Shown here: one piece after another, positions 35,086-47,699 of the stretch
How the letters are laid out: each line of letters begins with the position of its first letter
How positions within the stretch are numbered: position 1 is the first letter of the stretch
Assembly (NCBI RefSeq): GCF_051106095.1
Contig: NC_135784.1
Coordinates: 148,277,428-148,341,427, forward strand
Direction of reading: 5' to 3'
Length of the DNA: 64,000 bases
Source: Pogona vitticeps
Taxonomy: Eukaryota; Chordata; Lepidosauria; Squamata; Agamidae
Made by a program: the position numbers and the translations under genes
The notes under the pieces: model-generated
What the model was told of the DNA's origin: nothing
Database searches by the model: none
The model's input: only the letters and a program-made list of their open reading frames with translations

Positions 35086-35997
35086 AGTCAGAAAATGCTA
35101 TATTCATCCTGGATGCATTCATTCTGTAGTTTCCTTCCCCCCCCCCCCACCTTTGGCTTTTGCTCTTTCGTACTTTCTGTAGAACGGTGTGAGGAAAGCC
35201 AGGTTCACCAAGTGGATATAGGTCAACAGCAGAGGCCCAGTCCAGGTTTGCTGAAACAAGCTGCAATCTCTTTCTAATAAACCTAATCTTCAGTGGTAAA
35301 ACAACACACCCCAACAGAGCAGAATGGCTAGCTATAAAGAAAATAATGCCCCCGACTCTTTTTCCAAGATAATCTACTAGCCTGCCCTTACCCTGCCCTT
35401 ATTCAAGAACATGCTTCCCAAAGAACACTGACTACTGTTGTGCCTGTGGTCATTTTACTATTCAAATGATTAGTGTCTCAAAACTTTGCGAATTCCCATC
35501 CACACCAAATTATGTACAGTATTCATAATTCCAGTTAAATTGCTCTGTGGGTGTCGGCAGAGATCTGAAAAGAGGTGACAGGCTTGGTTTGCACACAAAA
35601 CCCATGCAGAAGGCAAACAGGATATTTGTATTGCCCAAAACACACTGCAGCATTTTTCATGCAACACAATCATTTAAAATTGCCCAGTATAGATTCTTCT
35701 TGGATGCAGCCAACAGAGAGAGAGAGAGAGCATTTTTTATGAGAGGAGTGTAGACAGAAGTAGAGTATGCTGATATATAAACAAGGAAAGGATTTTCATT
35801 TCAAAGGAGCATGGGACAGGTGGTCTCACTGCCTATTAGATTCTACAGAGGGAGTGTCTCAAACAATTACCTATCCCATGCTCCCGCGAAAATCCCACGA
35901 AGCCTTCTATGACTACAAGGCACAACGCTGAGCGGTTTCTTTCCTCTTGAAAAGGCCAATATAATGGCGAAGGAGGCCCACATGGAAGTAAGAAAAA
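35086..35997. other. intergenic, nothing recognised
   Basis: C-run at 35140-35150 and a short GA run near 35716-35729; no gene supported. Confidence 0.5.
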
Positions 35998-36093
35998 AGC
36001 ATCTCTTCAAACTTTAGTTCATGGGCTGAAACTCCTAAGATTCTGCCTGTGGGGATTCCTGGAGAATTCTGGGGGTTGTAGTCCAAAAGAAAC
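35998..36093 (+). repeat. interspersed repeat, copy 2
   Basis: Relative of 34116-34209, with GATTCTGCCTGTGG and GAGAATTCTGGGGGTTGTAG. Same orientation. Confidence 0.6.
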
Positions 36094-36813
36094 AAAAGTC
36101 CCATTCCTAATCAGGGGCAGGACACTTTTAAGAGTTGGCAAGGGAATCCCAGCAAGCACTGCTGTCCCAGTCCCTGCGAGTGAGGCTACCCCTGCCCCAA
36201 GCCTCTTGTTGACTTCCTTTGAAGGTGCGGAAGCCTCATCCTATCTTTTAGATGCCATCCCAAGGCCGGAAGGGATGTTGTGCTTTGCCACAGCAGGGGT
36301 CACATCTTTGCCATGCACTTGAAAGTGCTACCCAGAATAATACCAAATGCTGCCATTAGGTGATTCCAGAGAGGGGGACCCAGGCTGTCAGATGATGTGA
36401 CTTCAGCTCATGGGGGTTTGCCCTTCTGTCCTCCTCTGTTTTCTGGTGCAACACATTGCCAACTACATTTACAGAAATGTCTGAGGAAGTGGACTTGTCC
36501 ACAAAAGCTCACATTAAAATATAACAGTCTTTAAGATGCCACCACCTATTTGTTGTCTTTACTTTTTCTTTTTCTTTGGGTTTTGCACAAAATGGAAACT
36601 ACTATTTTTGCTCACCTTAAATCTAAACCATGACTTACACTGCTGAGAGAGAATTTGAGATGTAGATCCTGCAGGAATAAGCTCAGCAATTGAACACATA
36701 TTTTTCATTCATTTCCTGTCACCTGTTGGCTTCTGCTGAGGGGGGTTAGGAAAGAATTCTGCCCGACAACTCTAAGGAGCTGCTGTCAATCAGTGTGGAC
36801 TTGAAGTGAGCAA
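36094..36813. other. intergenic with one repeat scrap
   Basis: 36475-36570 (TGAGGAAGTGGACTTGTCCA, AAAAGCTCACATTAAAATAT, TCTTTAAGATGCCACCACC) is a diverged copy of a common amniote interspersed repeat of class unknown to me. No gene. Confidence 0.45.
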
Positions 36814-36928
36814 ATGTGGCCCTCCAGGAGTTGTTAGAAAGCAACTTCTGTCATCTTTCACCACTGGCACTACTGGCCAGGGTTGACAGGGGTTATAGCC
36901 TGACAACATCTGGAGAGCCACAAGTTGC
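36814..36928. mobile_element. MITE-like inverted repeat
   Basis: GTGGCCCTCCAGGAGTTGTT at the left pairs with ACAACATCTGGAGAGCCAC at the right. This is the common reptile pattern of a short palindromic MITE. A smaller scrap of the same motif is at 46425-46445. Confidence 0.6.
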
Positions 36929-38242
36929 TCAGCCCTCATGTCCATTGTTGGACACTCTCCTCTAAAAGTAAGGCCAGAGGGCCTTTCGGGCCGTGTGAAA
37001 AGAAGAGCAGGGAAACATGTTCGTGTCAGACCCAAGTTAGCAAGAGCAGCTGAGCCTTGCATGACATCTTTGGCTGCCAGGACAAGCCAGGGGCTACTTA
37101 GTTAGGTTAGGGTTTTATGCTTCTTAAAAGCCAGATGTTGTTCAGGAGACTGTAATCAATAATGTGAACTGAAGACATCGGTGTGCCCTGCCATTTCCCA
37201 TATTCAAAAGAGAATATCTGAATCTCTGGGATTTGGGTCTGAGTAAACTCATTCATTCTCTGCAGGCTTTGAATGATCTACAAAGAAAGTTCTTCAAAGC
37301 ACATGTGCGTAAGAGGCAATGTTCTCTCATTTATTTATTTTTTTGCTGATTTCTCGGGGGGGGGGACCATGTCTTGCCTGCTACCATCCTTCACTGACTT
37401 CTCTCTCCTTTTCTTTCAATTTCTATCCCATTTCTTCCTGATGCCACTGAATTCTATCTTCTGTTGCATCCCAACAGCCAACACAATGTGCAGGAGAGAA
37501 AAGATAGCTGCTGTTGTCGGTGGTGGTGGATTGCTTTTTCGCAGGACACAATGTGACCAGAATTTGCCCTAAGCAGATGAAAGGTTTATGGGAAAGCATA
37601 GCTTTTGCTAAATACAGTTGCTGGTTAAAATCTTTTACTGCAATGATACAAATAGCATAACTTTTAAAGTTGCCATAAGTTAAGAAACCTCCATAGGCAT
37701 TATCAGTTACACACTATTGCATGACTCAACATGCAATAGATTTTGGAGCTTTCTTGACTTAACATCAGTCAGCTTCCAAAAGTTATGTCATTTGCATAGC
37801 TGTGCAACAAGATTTCAGCCATTGTGTAATAATCATCATTTTGGACCAAGATTTGGCAGATCTAGGTGCCATTTCTCCCTCAGCTATGAAGCTAATTGAA
37901 CGATGTTAGGCCAGTCTTTTGCAGCCTGACCTACTTCACAAGGTTCTTGACAAGATAAAGTGGGGAGGAAAAAAGGTATATATGACTCACAAGCTTATGG
38001 GTAAGAGTAATATAAATAGTGTAGCAGAAGTTGCTAATCATGTCCATTAAGGTTGCCCAATAAAACTATGAGCCCAAGCAGACACATGTCTTCCTCTCTT
38101 CCTGTTTCTCTCTGTCCTTTTTAATCTTAAAGGTTGCATAATATTCTGCATTGGTTTTGCTGCAACAGCCTACTGGGACATCTCCCTGATTTTTCAGTAA
38201 TGAACGGCTGCCTTGGTCCCATCTCTTGGACATTCACGTGAC
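36929..38242. other. intergenic, nothing recognised
   Basis: No gene or assignable repeat is supported. Confidence 0.5.
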
Positions 38243-38480
38243 CAAAGCAAAGCAAAAACAAAGTGTGCTGCTTATACTCTGCCCCATAGTGCTTAAAACA
38301 CTCTCTGGGTGGTTTACAATTTAATTATGCAGGCTACGCATTGTCCCCACCCCTTCAAAAAGCAAGCTGGGTATTCAATTTACCAACCTCAGAAGAATGG
38401 AAGGCTGAGTGAACCTCAATCTGGCTGCCTGGGATTGAACCCGGGCTGTGAGAAGAATTTTGGCTGCAGTACAAGGCTGA
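38243..38480 (-). mobile_element. LINE/SINE-type interspersed repeat
   Basis: The sequence runs GTGCTGCTTATACTCTGCCC, GTGCTTAAAACACTCTCTGG, GGTTTACAATTTAATTATGC, GGAAGGCTGAGTGAACCTC and GGGATTGAACCCGGGCTG (a B-box-like end). It is a common squamate interspersed repeat; the exact family is not assigned. Confidence 0.55.
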
Positions 38481-38854
38481 CCACAGCTGTAATAACCAAT
38501 TATCTGTTCTGTATCATTTGGCCTTAATTCTTGTGCCGGTGAGCAGAAATGTCCAGCAAAACTTTGTGGTTACATGATGACTTAAAAGTGGGCAAATGTT
38601 TTGAATACAAATCCAACATTTCTCATAATATAATGTCAAACAATATCAGTGTTTGGCAGCCTCTGCTGGCTGTCGAGTGGGCAAAGCTGTATTAAAGAAC
38701 ATGTCCTTTTCTCATAAGAAGTAAGGGCTCAGAGTCACTTACATACATTTCCCAGGCTCTCTGCTATTAAGAGCGCTTACAAAGCCAGACTGTTTTTGTT
38801 TTAAAAATAGAAGGGAACTCACTCACAATTAGATGTGCGTACAAACACAGTCTG

Positions 38855-39321
38855 CCAACAAAAGTCCGAATAGTCAAAGCTACGGTTTTTCCTGTTGTGA
38901 TGTATGGAAGTGAGAGTTGGACCATAAAGAAAGCAGACCGCCGAAGAATTGATGCCTTTGAATTGTGGTGCTGGAGGAGGCTCTTGAGAATCCCCTGGAC
39001 TGCAAGGAGAACAAACCTATCAGTTCTAAAGGAAATCAACCCTGAATGCTCACTTGAAGGACAGATCCTGAAGCTGAGGCTCCAGTACTTTGGCCATCTC
39101 ATGAGAAGAAAAGAGTCCTTGGAAAAAACCTTGATGTTAGGAAGGTGTGATGGCAAGAGGAGAAGGGGACGACCAAGGATGAGATGGCTGGACAGTGTCT
39201 GCGAAGCAACCAACATGAACCTGACACAACTCCGGGAGGCAGTAGAAGACAGGAGGGCCTGGCGTGCTCTGGTCCATGGGGTCACGAAGAGTCGGACACG
39301 ACTAAACGACTAAACACACAC
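38855..39321 (+). mobile_element. BovB (RTE) LINE 3' fragment
   Basis: The plus strand has an open frame of 139 codons to a stop at 39313, encoding the C-terminus of the BovB reverse transcriptase protein: MMYGSESWTIKKADRRRIDA, LKEINPECSLEGQILKLRL, YFGHLMRRKESLEKTLMLG, ending HGVTKSRTRLND. A 14-base duplication ACAAACACAGTCTG lies at 38841-38854 and 39322-39335, fixing the insertion limits. It is strongly 5'-truncated, but the remaining frame is unbroken, so the insertion is fairly recent. It is not a host gene. Confidence 0.93.
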
Positions 39322-39335
39322 ACAAACACAGTCTG

Positions 39336-42296
39336 TCATTTAGAAAGCTCTTCCCACTCTTCAGTTTAGCACTTGAGAAGCTATTGTGCAAACAGGCTCC
39401 CAAAGGTATGAGAACTTGCTATACAGGTTTAAATTGTCTTCCAGTCCATCCTGAATTGGCGGATCATGATTTCCTCGGCGCTAGGAGAATTCCCAGTTCA
39501 AAACCCTGAAGTTAAAAGGAGATTTGTAGCTCCACACAAAATATAATAAAATAACCTACAGTAACATAATCCGGGGGGGGGGGGGGGAACACGGCACATC
39601 TGTACTAAATCTGAATTCCTTTTCAAATGCCAACCAGCTTGGTCGAATGCCATTGTTTTTGCTTCCAACATCACATCTGGAGCTAAAGCCAGAGGTTTTG
39701 TTTCCTGAATTCTAATTATGTCATCTTCAAAGGTCACCCAGAAGGAAGGATGGCAGAAGAGTCTGCATATAAAGCCAGGGATGAGTTTAAAGAGTGTCAT
39801 GAAATCAGCAAGATTGTCTCTAAGCTTTTGACCCAAAGAAAGGAGACATCGTGCAAGGGAAGAGGTTTTCCAGCCAAAATCTCTGAAGGCATGTTGGTAA
39901 TGTGAAGGGAGTGGTAGGAAACATTAGGACAGTATATTAAATTTTGGCTCCACGCGCCTCTGAATGAGAAAAGCAATGAACGGAGCAGCCAAAAACGCTG
40001 CATCCCAGACTCAGAAAATCAGTTCAGTGATTTAAAACATTCAGCTGCATCTCAGGAATGCCTGCGAGAACGTCTGCGCTTTTCTCACAGGCAAGCTTAA
40101 AACGAGCATCGCCAAAAGACAACAGCCTGGAGAATGTCAATACTATTCCCACTTCCCCCTGGAATCAAGGAGCAAATTCCTATCACAACATCAATTTCAA
40201 TCCTTCCGTGTCCTGGGATGCAAGTGAAGCAGCCAATATTACAAGGCTATCACAGGGCACTGCCTCACACGGCATTCTTAGGCAGCTGTCAGGACTCCAA
40301 GAGGACCCACCATTGAGGCCTTAATGTCCCTCATGGCCTTGGAGGTCCATGGAGAAGGTAAGGGGTGACTAGGTCCATGTGCCCAGACCTGCCTAATGGA
40401 CTGCTGCAGAACCTAGAAAAGTTACTTTTGTGGACTGTACCCCACACTGGCTATGTTGAACTGTAGGCTAAGAAGCATCTCCAAGCTACTTTTCAAAGGC
40501 TAACCCACACTCTGCCTGGAGGACACGTCATCTAATATGATGCCACCCCAGAACCAAGGGTAGGGTCCAATTCTTCAGCAATGCCCTTGCATCACTTGGC
40601 TGTAAAAACACATATCAGTCCAGGAGTTCAATGTAAGAAGTGTCTTCTCTTCCCCCACTGAATGCTTGGGGCTTGGTATATAGCAGAAATCTAGATCTCT
40701 ATTTGGAATGCATAACAATTTTCACTTCCTTTCTTTTCTAGCTCTTTCGGGAGTGCCTCTTTTGGGTCATTCCCCCTCCCCATTTTCATATTGTTTGCAC
40801 ACTCGTCCTTTCATTTATACACCAAAGGGAAAGCATTTTTGAACTTGTTTCATTTTGTGATTTCCCCATTCATGTTTTCGGGCACTCCAAAAACCCTAAA
40901 GAACCCTTTAGAAACTACTCCAAAAATAACAAGCTACCATCTCGTTGTACAAACACAACTTCAGTCCAGGAGCTCAAGATATGAAGTCCATTCTGTTTCC
41001 CCAATGAACTCATGGGACACAGATTTCTCTGAAGGAGCAAAAATAAGGAGGATGGAGGATTCATGTGCATTTTATCAATTCATTAACCGGGATCTTCTTT
41101 GCTTGTGCTACATGCACATTCATCCATTGTGTGAGCAGTTGTGCTCATGTGAGACATACTGAAAGGTGTATTCATTACCCACATGCACAAGCAAATGCAT
41201 TTGTTGTTTTAAAGAAGACATCTCCACTTGTGCCACAGAAGCCGGAGATCACATCAGAGTCTCTCTCCCTCCCCCCCCCGGCTTCCAAAGAACAGAGTGA
41301 TCACAGATTCTTATTTTCACAATAGTAGGTCCCCACCCAAAGAGCAGAGAAACAACAGCTTGGTAAGAAAACATTTCTCACAGGATGCCATGAGAACACA
41401 GATCGCTTTTTGCATTTAAATACAGAACCCAATCTCATTAAAAAAATAGGTGCTATTTGAGAAGTAGACAATATTGAGATTACTAACCATGTCCAAATCA
41501 CTATCATAATTAGAAAACAGAAATTAAGTACTGTGTTGATTCTGGCAGAACTGTTGCTTCACGTGCCTATTCTACTTAAAAATCACACTATTTTTTGTTT
41601 TGTTTTAATGACTCGTATCCTATTGTGTAGCTCCCACTGCATAACAGGAGTGTAATCACTGGTAGCAGCAGACTGCCATCAATGAAAGAGTTCCTTTTTT
41701 CAATTTTGGGGTGCATGTGACTTTACATCATTGGATGTGAATGTGCTAACCTTAAAATAAAGAAAAGAACTCTTTAGTAAGTAACAAGTGGCCAGTGACG
41801 TCAGTCCCCTTGCACAGACAAGGCTATGCAACAGGATACTGGCTAAACTAATGGGAAGAGAAATGTCCCCTTCTTTGCCAAACAAATAACCTGTTTACTC
41901 ACCTGGTTTCCTATCTATTTATTCCCCAACTGGCTATGTTTTTTTTCCAATTAAATCTTCCTGAAAATAATCACTTCAAGCAGTTGTAGATCATATAGCT
42001 TGTAGGATGGAGTCCTAAAACCCTGTTATCAGTCAGAGTTGGCCATTTGATAATGTCACTGAAAGCAAATCCAAGCCAACTGAGAGTGAGGGCAATAGTT
42101 TGTCTGCCCTGCAGACTTTGCTCTGTCTTGGCTCAGACTGCCAGGCCAATGCTTCCCATCTGACCCTCTAGTTTCATTGCCGACCTTTACTGTTGTTAGT
42201 TATATGGCCAATACACCCAAGACTATGTTTTTCTATGAATATCATTCACTACCTACATACATCCCTGCCGCTCATAGCCAGGAAAGTCTAGTTACT
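39336..42296. other. intergenic, nothing recognised
   Basis: G-run at 39573-39586. The 88-codon frame at 40058-40324 and the 123-codon frame at 40791-41162 have no recognisable domain and no support as genes. Confidence 0.5.
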
Positions 42297-42298
42297 GC

Positions 42299-42366
42299 TT
42301 TCTCTACTCTAAGCGAGGCAGCCATCAATTCTGCACTGTGATTAAATACTTTCACCCTTTTTCAAT
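42299..42366 (+). repeat. dispersed duplication, copy 1
   Basis: About 66 bases from TCTCTACTCTAAGCGAGGC to CTTTTTCAA are nearly the same as 43589-43655, with only about four differences. Confidence 0.9.
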
Positions 42367-43507
42367 GTCACCTCTGGAAAGTGACTGAAGGAGCAACTGC
42401 TTCTGCCATTACTAGACAAGTTTGCAAGAAGCTACCTTCCCTTTGTTCCAGATAAGGCCTAATTCGAATTCATTCCTAATATTTTTTCCCTGACAGATCT
42501 ATGCAACTTTCTCTTGTTTTACTAATCTCATTACTTGCCAGAGTGAATTTCTATGGGAACAGAATATTATACTTTCTCAGCTTCAACATTTTATGGTCGA
42601 CTTAAGATTTCACTGCTAGAATTCCCCACAATCTTGCCATGTCCCATAAGTATACAAAATAAGAATGCATACTTTTATGATCTCATCACAATCAAAGCAT
42701 AACTGTGTTAGATGAGCCTGAATAAGCCACTTCTTCATTAGACCAGAAGAAAATTCTGTTGGATCAGACAAAAGTCCATCTCATCCTGCATTTTTGCACA
42801 AAACTATCCAGTGAATCAGCTCCACATTACGCCCTCCAGATGTGTTGGACATAGCAGTTTCCAAGCAAATCAGCCTCATAAAAAATTCCAGTCTTTGCTC
42901 TAATGATGCTACTTAATTTTCAGTGCTGTTTTGTAGCCAAAGAAATGCAACACACTCCATCATTTTAAGGATGTCTGACAAATATTGGGTTACATTTTAC
43001 AGTAATATGATATACCTAACAAATTGCATCTAAAGAAAGTAAGCTACAGGACTTATCTAGGTGCAAATAACCACATTATTTGATTCTTCTTATAATTGCT
43101 GATGACATTTACTTGCAAAGATTGATACCTTATGAATCTACAATGAAATGTATGTCATGTCAGGATGTTGTAGAACTCCTGCTTACACATGAAAGAATCA
43201 CCAGCAACATTGCCTTATGACCCTGCCACAGTCCCATCTTGACAATGGCCCTTTCCCTACGTCCTAGCCTTATTCTCCATTCTTTTGCCCATCCTTCCTC
43301 CATGTCCCCCATTTCTACTACTCCTTTCTTCTCTCCCAATCAAGCATGGGATACTTGAGTTGGAACTTCAAATGATATGCCAGTTCTTTTTTTCATTTCC
43401 ACAATGAGACTAGCTAATTCACCCTAAGCAATTAAGAGCCTTTGAGATGAGAAGGTTTTAGAGAAATAAACAATCAACAATCCAGTGCAGAGGACCACTG
43501 AGGATCA

Positions 43508-43508
<1 letters not shown>
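42367..43508. other. intergenic, one repeat scrap
   Basis: 42744-42800 (CTGTTGGATCAGACAAAAGT) resembles the unclassified repeat at 17480. No gene. Confidence 0.45.
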
Positions 43509-43587
<79 letters not shown>

Positions 43588-43588
43588 A
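43509..43588. repeat. AAAT microsatellite
   Basis: An uninterrupted (TAAA)n of about 20 units. Confidence 0.98.
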
Positions 43589-43655
43589 TTCTCTACTCTA
43601 AGCAAGGCAGCCATCAATTCTGCACTGTGATTAAACACTTTCATCCTTTTTCAAA
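43589..43655 (+). repeat. dispersed duplication, copy 2
   Basis: Nearly identical to 42299-42366 and placed between the AAAT microsatellite on its left and a GTTT microsatellite on its right. Confidence 0.9.
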
Positions 43656-43663
43656 GTTAAATT

Positions 43664-43704
43664 TATTTATTTGTTTGTTTGTTTGTTTGTTTGTTTGTTT
43701 GTTT
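43664..43704. repeat. GTTT microsatellite
   Basis: TTTATTTATTTG leads into (TTTG)n of about 9 units. Confidence 0.95.
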
Positions 43705-43813
43705 TCTAGAGGATGTCCCCAAAGTTTTTCAATGAGACAGTCAAAACCAGCTGATTTTCAAAGAAAATTATGTCTGAAGCATGCCTCTTTTGCAATCAAT
43801 GATAGTGCTAATC

Positions 43814-43816
<3 letters not shown>

Positions 43817-43856
<40 letters not shown>
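43817..43856. repeat. CA microsatellite
   Basis: An uninterrupted (CA)n of about 20 units. Confidence 0.98.
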
Positions 43857-43859
<3 letters not shown>

Positions 43860-46800
43860 TAGCAAACAACCTTATTTTTCAAGGTGACTCCAACTTTTGA
43901 AAAAAGTGGTGTTGAAATAAGTTGATTTTGAAATTTGATTAGGACTGGAACAAGTCTCCCGTCAAGAGTTAAGAGCAGTGGCTGTCAATGATAGTGTTTT
44001 TTTCTCCATCCACCCAACCAAACTAAACAAGAGCAAAAAAAAAAAAAAAGAGCAAGAGGAGTGAGACACTTTGTGCAGCACCTCATTGGTGACATCATCA
44101 ACCATGCTCAAAGACATACCTGACATAGGCATGGAAGCCGCTCAACCACAACATACAATATTGACACAAAGTAGGGAAGAACACACTGCAGTAAAATATC
44201 CAACAACAACAAAAACTATCAGGTTGGACAAAAAGAACCAGAAAACCATCACCTGCAATCAGTATATGAAAGAATACTGTATGGGCATTGTAGAAAAGAC
44301 AGGTACCATCCATTTAGGACCTGGTCCATACAGCAAGATAAATGCTAATCTGGACAAGGCCTGGGGCTACTAAAACGTATGCCAAATAAAACTCACTAGT
44401 CTTTAGGATATCATAAAACCCTTCGTCACTTTTGCTGCACAGGGACCCCTTTTGATATTTTTCCAGTAACCTGTATTGTTTTGCCCTTGGGGCAATGAAG
44501 CATCTGACCTTGCTTGATATGGTGCCATATAATCCTCAGTTGCCCAGGAAAGTCACTGGGTTGGCTGTTCATTTTCTGTGAAGGAAGGAAAACTTGTTTG
44601 CTGGAATAGAAATGTTCACACAGATGAGTCAAGGATGAAAGAGGACTTGAGACACATAAGTAATTTAAGGGGTGGGGAGGCCAGGGAGAAAGATGCTGAA
44701 GAATAAGTAAAAGCGAGAGAGAAAAAGAGTACCAAGTCAGACTAGCTGAAGAACAAGGTTTGATGAAAAGGGCACAGAAAATTAAAGGGGACTAATTACA
44801 GTAGGATTTTAAGAGGAGGGAAGGAAACATTTGACAGTATTTAAATTTGGGAGGAGTTCTGTGCCATGGTTTCAGAGACTGCAGCACTGGAGAGGGCTCA
44901 GGGTTAATTAGCTAAAAGAAGTAGGGCACAGTAACCAGTAGACTGGGGAGGGGGAGGAATTGAGGGAACAATGGGTGATAAAGACATGGGACTGAAGAAA
45001 GGAGACATCAAAGAGAACAGAAAGCTGAGGTTAAACTGTGGACAGGTTCTGAAAAGGAAGGAAGCTCTACACCAGTGGCAAGATAGAAGGAACGGAGGGA
45101 AAAAAGAAAAAAAGGTGTGGCCTGAATACTGTATCACGTATTGAATCAACCCAAACTAAGCCAAATCTTTTACTTTAGCCTTCTAGTTCCCTGTAAGAAG
45201 CTTCTAGATGTTATTTCATTGCAAGTGCTCTTGAAATAACTCAAAGTTACATCAACCGCCATGTTGGTGTTTTGCAAAGCACATGCTGATGACCCTTAAA
45301 AGCACGCATGTATCTCAAATAGGTGTTTCCAGGGGAAACTATTTGGGAAAATAATTGCAGTCCCGTACAACTGATGACACACGAACTGGAATGAAACCTG
45401 CCAACCACATATTATTGTATAGCTGACCAGTAGTCACTCATGGGTTTGTTTGTTTTTTCAGCTGTAGGCAAGCCACAAAAAAGAGGAGGTGAAGATGGTC
45501 TCTGGTGAGCCACTATAGTTGACCAGTGGGCTGGGTTTGGTTTCCCAGGTTACCATTTGTACAGATCAAAGGTAGTGGATTGATTCCAAGATGCTGCTTG
45601 CAAGCTGAGAATGAAACATGCTGGAGAAAACAGCCCAGTCTCGCATGTGTTGCTTATTATCAAGCACTGACACCGTATCTGAAGCTCTGTTTCTCTGCAC
45701 TTCGTTGGTCATGAAATCTATGCATTTCTCCCATAGAGATGGATAGTCACAAGGCACTACAGAGTTTCAGTCCTCTGGTTCATTTCCCCAAACTGTCCAC
45801 CTTTTAATGCTGATCTTGTTCTTTAGGCAGTTCACCCCAGGCTTGAAAATGTTGGCAGGCAGAGGGCAAAAATGATATGGCATTGCAACATAGCAACTCT
45901 TCAGTAACACACAAAGGACCAGGAAACAGCATAGGGGTGGCCTGAATGTCAGATCTTGATTTGGCCTAAGTTGAGTCTTTTGAGTCACTCTTCTAGCCCA
46001 TTATTAAAAAATTGCTGGGCTTTGTCTTCATTTCATATGTGCTTGCTTCTGCTCTAATTCAAAGTTATTATAAGAGAAGAAACATTTGGAGAAAACAAAC
46101 AAGCCAGATCTGGGGGGTGGAACACGATGGCTTCTTTGCACCTTTTGCATAAGGAAAAACATTTCTGAAGAAAAAGATGATTGTTCCCTAAGCAGTCCAT
46201 TGATATTTACACTGTTGTGCTACAACATTGTGCAATAGCTGTTCAAACCATTTAAGTGTGTGTTTCACTGGCAGTTACCCAGGCTTAAGAGCAGACTGTT
46301 TATATGAAGGAAAATGAAAACAAGTTCCAATGAAGTTTGGAATAAATGCAGTTAGAACTAGTAATCTGCTAAAACAGACTTTCCCAACAGATGATCATGC
46401 TGGCCAGCGATGTTGTGAATTGTTATCCAATACATCTGGAGAGTACAAGGTATAAGTCCTACATTTGGAAGACTTTAGTAAAACTGAGGAGGTGTGGTGG
46501 CATGTTTCAATTTTCCTCTGTACTTAAGCTAACTTGCATATAGCTATAGACGCATTCATAAATCTCCATTTTATATAGGTGTTACGGACCTTTCTTAGTT
46601 TGAGTAGATGTTCACTATTTCTGCAGTTTACTTTCTCTTCACATGTCCTTTCCTTGACCTGACAAATAGCTGCCTGAAAAGAGTACCAATTAACTTACCA
46701 ATTAACTGTATGGGAAGACAGGTGCTTATCATAAAGGTATGTGGCTGTCACTTGAAATAGGAATTTGTTTGTAAAGCTGTGCTAGCCAAGGTCAGTAATG

Positions 46801-47645
46801 TCAGATACCTGTGCTTGGGAAGGCAAAGTGTTATCAATTTGCTCATTAGAGAAGTCCTTTCAAGATGTGTTATCATTTTGCCAATTAGCAGTGATTGCCT
46901 CATCAATACTCCAGTTACTGAGTAACTATTTGAATATTTTACCAATTAAGAAGGAATGTGCTGTAATCCAACCTGAAAGGTGCTAAATTCATTAAGGCAA
47001 AAAAATAAACCTAGGAATTTGGGTCACTGTTGAGATTCAGCACAGGCTGTATGTATCTGGTACTGGGTAATCTATGTGGGCATGAAACCCACAAGGGATG
47101 TGGAGACTGGTAACAGCTGAGAATAGGATGAACCCGCTTTCATTTCTTGCATTCCTGGTGGCAGAATGGGCTTCCAAGTTGTATCTTTACTGTGTCCTTT
47201 GCATTAGATTTAGCCTTTTATTCTTTTTTGTATTATTGCCTTCTAGTATACTTACTTTACTTTGGCTTCTCTTTTTTCTTATTGCTTTAACAAACGTTTG
47301 TAGCCTTTTTTCTTTATTGGCGTTGCCTTGGACCCAAAAATAACACCTTGCCTGTGGCAAGAGAGTCTGTGGTGAAATACTAGGCTGTTCGAAAACTATT
47401 TTCACCCAGCCATTTCTCCTACCTTCCATCCCTCGTCTCTTTCTGACTGAGACCATCTCAATTATTATTCCTGCTCCAAGCAATTCTCTTTCCCCCAAAC
47501 ATGCCTCAAATATTGTTCACTACTACACCATCTCATAGCAAACTTGGAGTTCTTCAACTTCATCACCTTCAACTTCACACCATGCAACAAGTAATATCCA
47601 CGAATAATTCTTAATTTAGGTATTTTATCCCTAAAGGTTATACTT
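43857..47645. other. intergenic, nothing recognised
   Basis: A-run at 44036-44049. The 100-codon frame at 44071-44373 has no recognised domain. A MITE scrap is near 46395-46445 (CATCTGGAGAGTACAAGG). No gene supported. Confidence 0.5.
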
Positions 47646-47681
47646 TTTGTGCAATAGGATTTTACAGTCCTATTGCACAAA
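47646..47681. repeat. perfect short hairpin
   Basis: TTTGTGCAATAGGA and its exact reverse complement TCCTATTGCACAAA are separated by 8 bases. There is no T-run or gene end to make it a terminator. Confidence 0.9.
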
Positions 47682-47699
47682 TGACTGTTTGTCCATCTG

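Noticed and set aside
38897-39313. 138-codon open frame resembling a conserved host protein
   Set aside because: It is the C-terminus of the BovB LINE reverse transcriptase, with a target duplication around the insertion.
40058-40324. 88-codon frame
   Set aside because: No family recognised, no splice context and no neighbouring exon.
43509-43588. Regular repeats considered as a CRISPR array
   Set aside because: A pure 4-base microsatellite without spacers; nothing in the window is prokaryotic.
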